Shown here: positions 8,399 through 16,876 of the stretch, piece after piece | Position numbering within the stretch: the stretch's first letter is position 1 | Layout: every line of letters starts with the position of its first letter | NCBI RefSeq assembly: GCF_046365375.1 | Contig: NZ_JBKEIT010000002.1 | Location: 186,001-250,000 of the forward strand | Length of the DNA stretch: 64,000 nucleotides | Reading direction: 5' to 3' | Source of the DNA: Butyricimonas muris | Lineage (GTDB): Bacteria > Bacteroidota > Bacteroidia > Bacteroidales > Marinifilaceae | Position numbers and translations under genes: made by a program | The notes under the pieces: model-generated | Told to the model about the DNA's origin: nothing | The model's input: the letters and a program-made list of their open reading frames with translations, nothing else | Databases searched by the model: none

Positions 8399-9703
8399 CT
8401 ATACCCGCGTCATCGAGGGCGCATTGATCCGGTGACTGTTTATCGCCAGTGCGATAAGGTCATTTGCCTCGTCAAGCACGGAATTGTTCAGTCCTGCCAG
8501 ATAGATAAGCGTGGTGTTTTCTGATGTGTGCCCCAGTCCTTCCCCGATGACGGTAGTTGGCAAATGTATCGATTTCCCCACGTTAGCCCATGTATGGCGT
8601 GCCCAGTGGGTACTGATTTTTTTGTGAATCCCGGCCAGTGCAGCCAGTTTTTTCAGCCTGTTGTTTTGTGCCCTCGTGGCGCTTTCATATTGCAAGAAAG
8701 CTGATTTTCTCGTGTCTCGAATAACCGGGAAGACGTAAGGAGAACCGACAGTTTCTTCTTTAAAGCTGTCGATAATAGTTTGCATCCAAGGTGTGATGCG
8801 GACTTCAATTTGTTGCCCGGTTTTCTTACGGGTGTAGCGAATAAAACCGCTCTCGATGTTCGTTTTTTTCAAGTATACCATGTCCACGAAGCACATGCCC
8901 CTTGCGTGGAGACAGAAACTGAAATAACGAAGGCTCGTGGACAACCGTTTCAAGTAAGCTTGCTGGCTACTACCCATCCCCTTCTTTTTTGCTAGTCCAT
9001 CAAGATCCAAATCAAGCAGCTTCCGGGTTTCATCAAGCGAGAGCGTTCGTTTCATGGTTTTTACCACGCCGGTAAAAACCATGGCGAAAGGATGCTCGTT
9101 TTTCCGTGAAACGATCAATTTATCGGCCACGGCTTTATTAAATATTGCCCGAAGGTTCCGCGTGTAATACGAGATAGTATTGGGTAGTCTCTCTTTTTCT
9201 CTAAGGTGAGTTTCAAAATCCTTGATTAAGCGGGAATTGATCTTGTCGAGTGACATGTTTTCATCTCCACTGAAACGAATCAGTCCGCGGGTAACGGTGA
9301 GGTAAGCCCGTGCTGTTCGTTTCTGCCCGCGGTTTTCCATGACCTTGACCAAGCTTTTAACATACCCGAGCAATGTATATTTTCTATTTTTCCGGTAGTA
9401 TATTTTCAGCAGGTCATCAAGAGTGTAACGCCCCTTATCCTCGAGAGCCAGAATGAAACCGTAGATGAGGTTGGTTTCGTTATTTATCCTTGTTTCTACT
9501 TTTTCTAGGTATGTCACTCGTCCGGGATTGTCTTTCGGGAATACAACGGTTTGTGATGCTTTGTCCCATTCATCCGGGTAAAGTCGACATCCTTTCAATG
9601 TTATCGTTTTGACTTGCCTGTCGTGAATTAGGCGCAGAGCTAGGTTTCCCGGATGATATCCCTCTTTTGTCGAGGTTCGGTATACTAAATTTATACTTGC
9701 CAT
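8399..9703 (-). CDS. Tyrosine recombinase / integrase
   Basis: 434 residues, typical of the Bacteroidetes integrase group with an Arm-DNA-binding N-terminus (KEGYHPGNLALRLIHDRQ), a SAM-like core-binding domain (about 105-200) and a catalytic domain. All catalytic positions can be placed: Arg268 (HARGMCFVDM), Lys294 (RKKTGQ), His366 and Arg369 (HWARH), His392 (GHTSEN) and the nucleophile Tyr401 (TTLIYLAG). The protein therefore looks active. Members of this group act either as integrases of mobile elements or as invertases that switch surface-structure promoters. No element-borne genes or att repeats are seen next to it; its position beside a fimbrial operon makes a switching role attractive but unproven. 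Confidence 0.9.
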   Translation of the reverse strand: MASINLVYRTSTKEGYHPGNLALRLIHDRQVKTITLKGCRLYPDEWDKASQTVVFPKDNPGRVTYLEKVETRINNETNLIYGFILALEDKGRYTLDDLLKIYYRKNRKYTLLGYVKSLVKVMENRGQKRTARAYLTVTRGLIRFSGDENMSLDKINSRLIKDFETHLREKERLPNTISYYTRNLRAIFNKAVADKLIVSRKNEHPFAMVFTGVVKTMKRTLSLDETRKLLDLDLDGLAKKKGMGSSQQAYLKRLSTSLRYFSFCLHARGMCFVDMVYLKKTNIESGFIRYTRKKTGQQIEVRITPWMQTIIDSFKEETVGSPYVFPVIRDTRKSAFLQYESATRAQNNRLKKLAALAGIHKKISTHWARHTWANVGKSIHLPTTVIGEGLGHTSENTTLIYLAGLNNSVLDEANDLIALAINSHRINAPSMTRV

Positions 9704-9883
9704 GTTTCTTCATTTTTTAATTTAGCACAAAATTACTTTACCGAACAACAAAAAACGAGATACCCGAGCGGCAGTACCCTCTCTTTTTGATGAAGATGCA
9801 CAAATTGCAAACATTTTGTCGTTTTTTGTAAACAGATTGGCGAGGGATACCGGAGGGTGAATCTGTATGTGAGAAAATGGGGG

Positions 9884-9915
9884 AAATAAAAAAGAGGTTC
9901 ATTATGAACCTCTTT
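9884..9915 (-). terminator. Intrinsic terminator of the tRNA-Val gene
   Basis: AAAGAGGTTCA, loop TTA, TGAACCTCTTT at 9891-9915 forms a perfect 11-bp hairpin. On the minus strand it is followed directly by a T-rich run (the A-rich 9884-9890 on the plus strand), 1 nt after the 3' end of the tRNA. Confidence 0.85.
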
Positions 9916-9916
9916 G

Positions 9917-9991
9917 TGGGCGCTGAGGGATTCGAACCCCCGACCCTCTGGGTGTAAACCAGATGCTCTGAACCAGCTGAGCTAAGCGCCC
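9917..9991 (-). tRNA. tRNA-Val (anticodon UAC)
   Basis: On the minus strand the 75-nt sequence folds as a cloverleaf: acceptor GGGCGCT pairing with AGCGCCC, D-arm GCTC/GAGC, anticodon stem TCTGG/CCAGA with loop TTTACAC (anticodon TAC), and T-arm GGGGG-TTCGAAT-CCCTC. The discriminator base is A; CCA is not encoded. The gene is about 210 bp upstream of the integrase start, but no duplicated tRNA end that would mark an att site was seen. Confidence 0.95.
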
Positions 9992-10440
9992 GTGTTGCTT
10001 GATTGCGGATGCAAATGTAGTGCATTTTTTGAATACTGCAAAAGATTCGAAATATTTTTTCCAAGAAAAATAGATAAAGATAATTTTTTAGGAACAGAGG
10101 AATTGAGAAAAGAGTGAACTTTTATGTGTAAGAAGCGATGTAATGTGTTGAATATTTGTCGAGTGGAGGTATCAGTTATATCAGATTCTTCCGAATATCC
10201 CAAGGTTATCCTACCGTAATAATATCTCATGAAACTTACCGGACGGTTATATCTTACTTGCATCACCTATCGGTAACGGTGATGTAAGCGGGAGATAAGC
10301 TACCTGTGACCGTGTAGAGGTAGTAGAACTTTAGGAATAGGGTATGAATATACTATTTGGAGCATAAAGTGGCAGAAATATGAGAATTGTCCGATAATTT
10401 AAAAATATGAATTGATATATTAAAAAACGAATTTGAGGAC
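9992..10440. other. AT-rich intergenic region without a recognisable gene
   Basis: No supported gene lies here. The only structure noted is CATCACC (10261-10267) paired with GGTGATG (10278-10284), a 7-bp inverted repeat with a 10-nt loop. Short frames on the minus strand have no family-like features and run into the tRNA. Confidence 0.5.
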
Positions 10441-10471
10441 TTGATTTTTTTTGTGAGCTTGCTTAATTTTG
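10441..10471 (+). promoter_or_regulatory. Bacteroidetes-type promoter for the DUF4595-like gene
   Basis: TTG at 10441-10443, a 20-bp spacer and TAATTTTG at 10464-10471 fit the Bacteroidetes sigma-A consensus (TTTG/TTG, 19-21 bp, TAnnTTTG). The predicted transcript would begin about 30 nt before the ATG at 10510. Confidence 0.65.
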
Positions 10472-10509
10472 CGAACTGATTATTTTATAATTCTTAAACG
10501 AAAAGAAAG

Positions 10510-11448
10510 ATGAAAAATTTGTTATGGGCAATAATAGCCATGGTAATGTGCTTATTTGCAGCTTGTAGTGATGATGATGATGACAAAACTCCGCAAGGGC
10601 CGACGATGACATACGCCGGGAAATTACCTTCCAAAGTCGGGAATTACTCTTTCGTGTATGATGACAACGGTCGCTGTATTCAAGTTAAAAGCGGTTCTTA
10701 TGTGTTGGGAGAGATTGATTATGACAAGGGAATTTTAATCTCTGATGACGAGGAGGCTAAAGTGTCGTTTACCGGTAAGGGATATATCAAAAGTATTAAA
10801 GCATCGTGGGATTATAAGGATGAAGATGGTAGTTATAAAGGAAGTGGAGAGATTTCTTTTTCTTATAACGGAGATGGTCAGCTAACGTCTTATTCGGAAT
10901 CTTCTAGCGAGAGTGGTAAGGAAGACGGGGAAAGTTATTCTTATAAGGGGACTTATAACGCAACCTACACGTGGAAAAACGGAAACTTGGTTAAGGTCGT
11001 GACCAAGGAGACGGATACGGAGGATGGTGAGAAGTCGGAAGCCGGTTCCACTTGCACGATTGAGTATGGCGACCAGAAAAATGAACTGGGGCAATACTCT
11101 GTGGGATTAGCAGACGTTCTTGACATGGAGGATGCGGATATTTTCGCGCATGTCGGTATGCTGGGAAAGGCATCGTCTTATTTCCCGGTTTCATACACGG
11201 AGGAGTGGTACGAGAAAGATTCGGATGGATACGAAAACGAGGGGACGGATGACAGTAATATGACATACTCTTTCAATTCAGATGGGACCATTGCAACGGA
11301 GTATGTCAATGGAACATCATATAATTATTCTTATATCACCTATGATGAAGATGATTCTTTAGGACGGTCTTTAGTGTTCGAGGATAATTCTGATGCCAAG
11401 AGTTTGAACTTCCGTTCATTCTTTATGCGTCACCGTGGTAGAAAGTAG
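10510..11448 (+). CDS. DUF4595-like secreted lipoprotein
   Basis: 312 residues. A lipoprotein signal ends in CLFAACSDDDDD (Cys20 followed by an acidic run, a common Bacteroidetes surface-lipoprotein signature). The mature part is built of Tyr/Gly/Asp-rich beta-hairpins of the kind YDDNGRCIQVKSG, FSYNGDGQLTSY, YTWKNGNLVKVV and YSFNSDGTIATEY, which resemble the repeat-like structure of DUF4595 proteins and, more distantly, YD/RHS-like repeats. The last residues are basic (FFMRHRGRK). It stands alone, with its own promoter and a strong terminator. Function unknown; the family call is by pattern and is only moderately sure. Confidence 0.65.
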   Translation: MKNLLWAIIAMVMCLFAACSDDDDDKTPQGPTMTYAGKLPSKVGNYSFVYDDNGRCIQVKSGSYVLGEIDYDKGILISDDEEAKVSFTGKGYIKSIKASWDYKDEDGSYKGSGEISFSYNGDGQLTSYSESSSESGKEDGESYSYKGTYNATYTWKNGNLVKVVTKETDTEDGEKSEAGSTCTIEYGDQKNELGQYSVGLADVLDMEDADIFAHVGMLGKASSYFPVSYTEEWYEKDSDGYENEGTDDSNMTYSFNSDGTIATEYVNGTSYNYSYITYDEDDSLGRSLVFEDNSDAKSLNFRSFFMRHRGRK

Positions 11449-11464
11449 TTTTTAGAAATTTTGG

Positions 11465-11504
11465 AAACGAGTATCCATTTTTGAACGTGGATACTCGTTT
11501 TTTT
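11465..11504 (+). terminator. Bidirectional intrinsic terminator
   Basis: AACGAGTATCC (11466-11476) pairs with GGATACTCGTT (11489-11499), followed by a T-run. It lies between the convergent DUF4595-like and thioesterase genes and overlaps the stop of the latter by about 2 nt. Confidence 0.85.
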
Positions 11505-11919
11505 ATTCTTGTTTCTTTTTTACTTTGTCGATAAATATCGTGTCGAAAAGTTCGCCGCGGGTGAGTTTGCCGTTTTGAAGGCAAATGGCTTCAATTCGCC
11601 CTCTCGCACACAGCGTTTGTTCCGGGAGCTTGTAGATGTCTTCAAAGAATATCAGTTTGACTCCTTCCCTTTCGTAGGCGACTTTCACGACAAAACGGTC
11701 ACTGCCCCGAAGCGGGTGTTTGTAGGAGATGTCTATACGGGCGACCATGACGTCGATGCCTTGGTCGTGCAGGGCGGAAAAGCTGGTTCCGGTGGTTTCC
11801 AAAAATTCATGACGGGCATGCTCCATGTAGTGCTGGTAGTTGGAATTATTTACCACGCCTTGCAGGTCGCACTCGTAGTCCCGTACTTTCATTTCTATTT
11901 CAAATTCAAATTCTCTCAT
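11503..11919 (-). CDS. YbgC/FadM-type acyl-CoA thioesterase
   Basis: 138 residues of a single hotdog domain. VRDYECDLQGVVNNSNYQHY contains the family's catalytic Asp (in DLQGVVNN), and EHARHEFL the following helix; MVARIDISYKHPLRGSD is the central strand region. The family hydrolyses acyl-CoA thioesters in the cytosol. The frame stays open upstream to 12054, but I chose the internal ATG at 11919 because the extension runs inside the upstream LUD gene and the hotdog domain begins right after this Met. With this start there are only 2 nt between the LUD stop and this ATG, so the two genes are probably translationally coupled. Confidence 0.85.
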   Translation of the reverse strand: MREFEFEIEMKVRDYECDLQGVVNNSNYQHYMEHARHEFLETTGTSFSALHDQGIDVMVARIDISYKHPLRGSDRFVVKVAYEREGVKLIFFEDIYKLPEQTLCARGRIEAICLQNGKLTRGELFDTIFIDKVKKKQE

Positions 11920-11921
11920 GA

Positions 11922-12557
11922 TTATAAGCCTAACGATTCGTTGATAAGAATGATTTTTACCCGTTTCCGCGGGAATGATTTCTCTGTAATGGTCCACGTG
12001 TTGCATATCCGGTCGGTACTCTGGCAATTCATGCAGGTTTTGGTTTTCTGGCAAGGAGTATGCAGGTTCGTGTGACGGATGGCATTCAATGGTGCTGCCA
12101 CGGTGCGGATGCGTTCCATGGCTTGCTCGATGTTCTCGACAATTTTGTTGGTACCGATAAAAAGAGCGACGTGCTCGGGACCGAAAGTGAGTCCCGCTAC
12201 CCGGTTGCCTACCATGTCGATATTGACAAGTTGTCCTTGTTGCGTGAGGGCGTTCGTGCCCGTGAGGAACAGGTCGGCGTGGAGGGCTTGGCGACGCCAG
12301 TAAGTTTTTTGTGCCCGGCTATATCCTTCTTGAAAGGTGCGGATGAGGATGCATTCGGGATTATTGGCGATCTCGTCCAAAACGCCAGTGGCTTTCATGG
12401 TCATGGAATCTCCCCACGACACGGTGGCGGGTTTTATTTTCTCGAAAATCTCCTTGAAGAAAATTTCTTTTGCTTCTTCCTTGTTTTCGGCGTAATAAAC
12501 CTCGAAATGGTTGCTTTCCAAGGCTTTTATCGTGCGGGTTATGATTTCTTTTTCCAT
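11922..12557 (-). CDS. LUD-domain protein (LutC/YkgG family)
   Basis: 211 residues. The order of motifs is that of the LUD (DUF162) fold: VSWGDSMTM near residue 48, a FQEGYSRAQ segment, DLFLTGTNALTQQGQLVNIDMVGNRV at about 95-120, then FGPEHVALFIGTNK and a C-terminal cluster CQKTKTCMNC. The family includes LutC of lactate oxidation, but Bacteroidetes have many stand-alone relatives and no lutA/lutB neighbours are present, so a specific role in lactate use is not supported. It is co-transcribed with the thioesterase downstream. Confidence 0.8.
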   Translation of the reverse strand: MEKEIITRTIKALESNHFEVYYAENKEEAKEIFFKEIFEKIKPATVSWGDSMTMKATGVLDEIANNPECILIRTFQEGYSRAQKTYWRRQALHADLFLTGTNALTQQGQLVNIDMVGNRVAGLTFGPEHVALFIGTNKIVENIEQAMERIRTVAAPLNAIRHTNLHTPCQKTKTCMNCQSTDRICNTWTITEKSFPRKRVKIILINESLGL

Positions 12558-12746
12558 AGAGTCGTTTTTTTATTGTTTTCGCCCGTAGAGCTTTTTACTC
12601 AAGATGTTACAAGATGTAATGCAACTTTTTGTATGCCGGACACGTTATTGTGTTTGAAGTAACAAAGATAGTGAATCGTTGATTTTTTTGTATTTTCGCG
12701 AGAGATATTCTGTTCTGAAATGAATTATTAATCAATTAAAACCTTG

Positions 12747-13883
12747 ATGATGAGGAAAGTGTTTTTGCTTTTACTTTTGGTGGCTTGTTACACGGGAGTT
12801 TTCGCGCAGTTGGCGTTGAAGTCTGAGAAAGGGGATTTTGAGGCACGTTTGATTGGTCGGGCATTGTTTGACGGGGGAGTGTTTTTTAGTGATAAGACCT
12901 CGTTGGGAAATGCCGCGGAGGTGTATGATTTGAGGCTGGGGACGGTGGTGCGTTTCCTTGAGCGTTGGACGGGGAAGATTGAAGTGGGATTTGCCAAGAG
13001 CAAAGTATCCATGAAAGATATTTTTATAGAATACCGTGACGGGAAGAATCTGTTCCGGGTGGGACATTTTTTTGAACCTTACTCGTTGGAGTACCGCATC
13101 GGGAGTTCGGATATGAAGTTCAACGGGGCGGCAGTGACCGGAATCGCTTTCGGTGACCGTCGTAAGTTGGGAGCGAGTTATACGTACAATGTTGACCTCT
13201 TGAATATTTCTGCCGGGGTATTTAGCGATAAAGATGTGGATAACACGGAGAAAGGTGACGAGGGATATGCTTTGTCGGGGCGGGTGCTGTATCGTCCTTA
13301 TCTGAATGGCGAAGACGTGATGCATATCGGGTTTTCTTCCCGGTTTAGCGCGTTGGGGGATGCGGAGGAGAGTAAGGTGGTGTATTCTGCCGGGGCTCCT
13401 TCCAATTTGATTCCGGAGAAGTTTTTGCGTGCCGACGTGACGGATGCTATCAATGAATGGCGGTTCGGTGCGGAGGTTGTCATGGTGCTTGATAAATGGT
13501 ACGTGCAGAGCGAATACTTGTTGGCTCACGTGAATCGTCGGGCGGCAGTGGAGAATTATAATGGCGACGGTTGGTATGCGCAGGTCGGTTATGCTTTGTT
13601 GAACGGGCGTTACGCTTATAATAAAGAGAGTGGTATGGCGGTTGCCCCGGGAGAAAAGTGCTTGGAGCTTTTGTGTCGTTATAATATCACGAATATGAAC
13701 GATAAAGATGCCGGAATCATGGGGGGCAAGCAAAATGACTTGTCTGTCGGTGGTATTTATTATTTTAATAAATACGTTTCGGCAAAGATGAGTTATAGTC
13801 TGGTGAGTTTGGATAAACATGCTCAAGAGGGAGGGAAACAGACGTTTAGTATGATTCAAGGGAGAATCCAGTTGAGCTTCTAA
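12747..13883 (+). CDS. Phosphate-selective porin O/P family outer-membrane protein
   Basis: About 378 residues. A Sec signal peptide (MRKVFLLLLLVACYTGVFAQ) is followed by a continuous run of amphipathic beta-strands (FEARLIGRALFDGGVFF, KIEVGFAKSKVSMKDIFIEY, FRVGHFFEPYSLEYRIGSSD) matching the Porin_O_P family, and the protein ends in the aromatic residue required for barrel assembly (RIQLSF). Such porins form anion/phosphate-selective trimers in the outer membrane. Length is near the family norm. The ATG at 12747 or the one just after it are both plausible starts. No pho-type neighbours are present, so the substrate is open. Confidence 0.85.
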   Translation: MMRKVFLLLLLVACYTGVFAQLALKSEKGDFEARLIGRALFDGGVFFSDKTSLGNAAEVYDLRLGTVVRFLERWTGKIEVGFAKSKVSMKDIFIEYRDGKNLFRVGHFFEPYSLEYRIGSSDMKFNGAAVTGIAFGDRRKLGASYTYNVDLLNISAGVFSDKDVDNTEKGDEGYALSGRVLYRPYLNGEDVMHIGFSSRFSALGDAEESKVVYSAGAPSNLIPEKFLRADVTDAINEWRFGAEVVMVLDKWYVQSEYLLAHVNRRAAVENYNGDGWYAQVGYALLNGRYAYNKESGMAVAPGEKCLELLCRYNITNMNDKDAGIMGGKQNDLSVGGIYYFNKYVSAKMSYSLVSLDKHAQEGGKQTFSMIQGRIQLSF

Positions 13884-13992
13884 ACAATTGAAAGTTGAAA
13901 ATTGAAAATGAAGGGATTGCTTCGGGCGGCAAGGGGAGTAGTGTTGGAATGTGGGGTGAAATCTAAAATCTAAAATTTAAAATCTAAAATTA
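13884..13992. repeat. AT-rich intergenic repeat, member of a TCTAAAAT array family
   Basis: The left end (13886-13910) has AATTGAAAATTGAAAATG-type repeats, the right end (13959-13991) tandem copies of AAATCTA/AAATTTA, period about 7 bp. Related arrays lie at 16715-16810, 33413-33564 (opposite orientation, same two kinds of ends) and 53767-53826. Located between the porin gene and topB. Confidence 0.6.
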
Positions 13993-13996
13993 TTCG

Positions 13997-16111
13997 ATGC
14001 GTGTTTGTATAGCGGAAAAGCCGAGTGTGGCGAAAGAGATTGCGGAGGTGTTGGGAGCCAAAGTGCGTCGGAATGGTTATTTCGAGGGGAATGACTATTG
14101 CGTGACGTGGACATTCGGGCATCTTTGTTCGTTACAGGAACCGCACGAGTACACGGAAAAGTGGAAGTTCTGGAATTTGTCGGTACTGCCGATGATTCCG
14201 TCCTCGTTTCGAATCAAGTTGATTGATGACGAGGGGATTAAACGGCAGTTTGCTGTTATCGAGGAGTTGTTCAATCGGGCGGAGATGGTGATAAATTGCG
14301 GTGATGCCGGACAGGAGGGAGAGTTGATACAGCGGTGGGTGATGACAAAGGCGAAGTGCAAGGCTCCGGTGAAACGGTTGTGGATTTCGTCGTTGACGGA
14401 AGAGGCAATCAAGGAGGGGTTTGATAAGTTGATGGACGCGAAGGATTTTGACACGTTGTATGCGGCGGGTTCGGCAAGGGCTATCGGCGATTGGTTGTTG
14501 GGAATGAATGCCACGCGGGCCTACACGTTGCGTTACGGTAACGGGAAAAACGTGTTGTCAATCGGGCGGGTACAGACGCCCACGTTGGCGTTGATCGTGG
14601 ATAGGCAAAAGGCGATAGAGCAGTTCAAACCCGAAACTTACTGGGAGGTGCGGACGGATTACCGGGGAGGTTGGTTTTCTTACACGAAAGGACGTTTCAC
14701 GGTGAAAGAGGAGGCGGAAGGCTTCATGCGGGAGATTACGCCTTTGGAGTTGGAAATCAAGAGCTCGGAACGCAAAAAGGCAATGGAGCATCCCCCGAAA
14801 TTGTTCGACTTGACATTGTTGCAGGTGGAGTGTAACCGGAAGTTTGCTTTCTCGGCAGACACGACGTTGAAGGTGATACAGTCGCTTTACGAGAAAAAAT
14901 TGACGACTTATCCCCGCGTGGACACGAATTTTTTACCGAATGATATATACCCGAAGGCCTCGGGAATACTGAAAGGGTTAAAACCTTACGCAACATTGGT
15001 CGATCCTGTATTGAACGGGGAAAAGCTGCGAAAATCGGCGAAGGTATTCAACGATAAGAAAATCACGGACCACCACGCTATCATTCCTACCGGGGTGTTC
15101 AGTTATGACATGACGCCCGACGAGAAGCGGGTGTATGATTTGGTAGCCCGACGTTTTATCGCGGTGTTCTACCCGGATTGTGAGATTGCCAATACAACGG
15201 TGATGGCGCAAGTGGGTGAACATGAATTTAAGGCGACCGGGAAACAGATTATTAATCCTGCATGGCGGGTGGTGTTTCCGGCGGCATCCAACAAACAGAG
15301 TGACGAGAACGTGTTGCCCGTGTACGAGGTGGGGGAGAAAGGACCACATACGCCGGAGTTGCAGGAGAAAGAAACGCAGCCGCCAAAGTATTACACAGAG
15401 GCGGATTTGTTGCGTGCCATGGAAACTGCTGGGAAACAGGTGGAGGACGAGGAATTGCGGGACTTGATGAAAGAGAACGGGATTGGTCGACCATCTACGC
15501 GGGCGGGTATTATCGAGACGTTGTTAAAGCGGGGATATATTCGCAAGGATAAGAAGCGACTGGTGGCGACGTCAACGGGAGTGGAGTTGATTGACACGAT
15601 ACAGAATGATTTGTTGAAGTCGGCGGAATTGACGGGACAGTGGGAGAAGAAGTTGCGGATGATAGAGGACGGGACTTATCAGATTGCTGATTTTATGGAG
15701 GAGTTGAAGGTGATGGTGAATGAGCTGGTGCATGTTGTCAAATGTTCGCCCCGGAAGGCAATCACGGTGGAGGTTGCCGAGGAAGTGAAAAAGGATGAAC
15801 CGAAAAAGGAGAAAACTCCCCGGAAGAAAAAGGAGCCGGCGGAGCCTGTCGTGCTGAAATGCCCGAAGTGCGGGAACGGCGACGTAATCAAGGGACGGAC
15901 TGCTTGGGGGTGTAGTTTGTACCGGAAGTCATGTGATTTTCTTATTCCCATGGAATTTTTTGGGAAAAAATTAACACCGAAGCAAGTCGAGGTGTTGGTG
16001 TTAAAGTCTAAAACGGGTGTGTTGACCGGTTTTAAAAACGAGGATGGCAGTACGTTTAGCGGTGTTTTGCGTTTGGACGACACTTGCAAGGTGGTCGTGG
16101 ATAAGAAATAG
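13997..16111 (+). CDS. topB: DNA topoisomerase III
   Basis: 704 residues, type IA topoisomerase. The Toprim domain opens with MRVCIAEKPSVAKEIAEVLG and has the acidic DAGQEGE motif near residue 100; the catalytic Tyr305 lies in LTTYPRVDTNFLP. IGRVQTPTL and GIGRPSTRAGII are further family motifs. The C-terminus has a Lys/Glu/Pro-rich linker and a zinc-ribbon-like end (CPKCGNGDVI...WGCSLYRKSCDF). It relaxes and decatenates DNA, working on single-stranded regions during replication and recombination. Length and motif order fit chromosomal topB genes, but Bacteroidetes mobile elements also carry copies; nothing mobile is seen around it here. Confidence 0.93.
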   Translation: MRVCIAEKPSVAKEIAEVLGAKVRRNGYFEGNDYCVTWTFGHLCSLQEPHEYTEKWKFWNLSVLPMIPSSFRIKLIDDEGIKRQFAVIEELFNRAEMVINCGDAGQEGELIQRWVMTKAKCKAPVKRLWISSLTEEAIKEGFDKLMDAKDFDTLYAAGSARAIGDWLLGMNATRAYTLRYGNGKNVLSIGRVQTPTLALIVDRQKAIEQFKPETYWEVRTDYRGGWFSYTKGRFTVKEEAEGFMREITPLELEIKSSERKKAMEHPPKLFDLTLLQVECNRKFAFSADTTLKVIQSLYEKKLTTYPRVDTNFLPNDIYPKASGILKGLKPYATLVDPVLNGEKLRKSAKVFNDKKITDHHAIIPTGVFSYDMTPDEKRVYDLVARRFIAVFYPDCEIANTTVMAQVGEHEFKATGKQIINPAWRVVFPAASNKQSDENVLPVYEVGEKGPHTPELQEKETQPPKYYTEADLLRAMETAGKQVEDEELRDLMKENGIGRPSTRAGIIETLLKRGYIRKDKKRLVATSTGVELIDTIQNDLLKSAELTGQWEKKLRMIEDGTYQIADFMEELKVMVNELVHVVKCSPRKAITVEVAEEVKKDEPKKEKTPRKKKEPAEPVVLKCPKCGNGDVIKGRTAWGCSLYRKSCDFLIPMEFFGKKLTPKQVEVLVLKSKTGVLTGFKNEDGSTFSGVLRLDDTCKVVVDKK

Positions 16112-16170
16112 GGTGTATTAAATCTATCTTAAATCCTTTTTCCAAGGATGTGTTATCGGTTTTTATTCTT

Positions 16171-16178
16171 TAGATTTG
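16171..16178 (+). promoter_or_regulatory. Possible -7 box (TAGATTTG)
   Basis: TAGATTTG matches TAnnTTTG and lies 17 nt before the start of the TlpA-like gene, leaving a very short leader. No clear TTG/TTTG box is seen 19-21 bp upstream, so support is weak. Confidence 0.35.
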
Positions 16179-16194
16179 TGAAACGATAACATAA

Positions 16195-16713
16195 ATGAAG
16201 AAAACAATGAGATTAAAACATTATTTGTCCTGTATGTTGCTTTTGCTGGTGTTCGCGGGAGTGAATGCCCAAGAGAAAAAAGGAGAGTTGAAAGCCGGAG
16301 ATCAGTCACCCGTTTTCAAGTACACGGATATTAACGGCAAGGAAGTTTCCTTGAATGATTTGAAAGGGAAATATGTCTATATCGACGTGTGGGCAACGTG
16401 GTGTGGTCCTTGTAAGGCAGAGTTACCTCATTTGAAGGAGTTGGAGAAAAAGATGCACGGCAAGAAAATTGTTTTCGTGAGTATTTCTTGCGATAAGGAT
16501 AAAGCTGCATGGGAAAAAATGGTAAAAGAGAAAGAATTGGGCGGGGTTCAATTGCATAATGGTGGAGATCAGGAGTTTATGAAGGCTTATCTTATTACGG
16601 GTATTCCTCGCTTTATACTTTTGGATAAGAAGGGAAAGATAGTGAATGCGAAAATGACTCGCCCCTCGAATCCGGAAACAGAAAAAACACTGAATGCACT
16701 GAAAGGAATCTAA
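16195..16713 (+). CDS. TlpA-like thiol-disulfide oxidoreductase
   Basis: 172 residues with a Sec signal peptide ending in GVNAQ. The thioredoxin-fold (AhpC/TSA-Redoxin type) has YIDVWATWCGPCKAELPHL, with the redox pair Cys70 and Cys73, and a cis-proline segment TGIPRFILLD. It should act in the periplasm as a thiol reductant or isomerase. An alternative start is Met5. It stands alone between topB and a terminator hairpin. In contrast to two of the three TlpA-like proteins at 21.5-23.2 kb, its active site is intact. Confidence 0.88.
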   Translation: MKKTMRLKHYLSCMLLLLVFAGVNAQEKKGELKAGDQSPVFKYTDINGKEVSLNDLKGKYVYIDVWATWCGPCKAELPHLKELEKKMHGKKIVFVSISCDKDKAAWEKMVKEKELGGVQLHNGGDQEFMKAYLITGIPRFILLDKKGKIVNAKMTRPSNPETEKTLNALKGI

Positions 16714-16714
16714 T

Positions 16715-16810
16715 AATTTTAGATTTTAGATTTTAAATTTTAGATTTTTGATTTCAGCCGCAGGGGCCGGAGTTTATCATTCTAAATTCTGAATTTTAAA
16801 TTCTAAATTA
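16715..16810. repeat. AT-rich inverted array of TTTTAGA/TCTAAAT units
   Basis: 16715-16755 consists of tandem ATTTTAG-type 7-mers; 16778-16810 carries the complementary type (TTCTAAATT). The two arms could pair over a GC-rich centre (CCGCAGGGGCCGG). Same family as at 13884, 33413 and 53767. Confidence 0.6.
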
Positions 16811-16821
16811 AAACTTATTTC

Positions 16822-16841
16822 TGTCGCTTGGCGACATTTTT
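16822..16841 (+). terminator. Intrinsic terminator after the TlpA-like gene
   Basis: TGTCGC, loop TTG, GCGACA (16822-16836) followed by TTTTT. A second hairpin, AGCGGACC/GGTCCGCT at 16847-16872 followed by TTTTC, comes directly after it and could serve as a backup in the plus direction. Confidence 0.75.
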
Positions 16842-16876
16842 AGATGAGCGGACCTTAGGGATGTGGTCCGCTTTTC

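Noticed and set aside
9704..9991. Integrase next to a tRNA as sign of an integrated element
   Set aside because: No duplicated tRNA 3' end, no element-type genes on either side, and the integrase is separated from the tRNA by more than 200 bp.
12771..13859. 362-codon open frame antisense to the porin gene
   Set aside because: It mirrors the whole porin frame; its protein is His/Arg-rich without a domain, typical of an antisense shadow of a strongly biased gene.
13997..16111. TopB as marker of a conjugative element
   Set aside because: No relaxase, tra or partition genes are near; neighbours are ordinary chromosomal genes.
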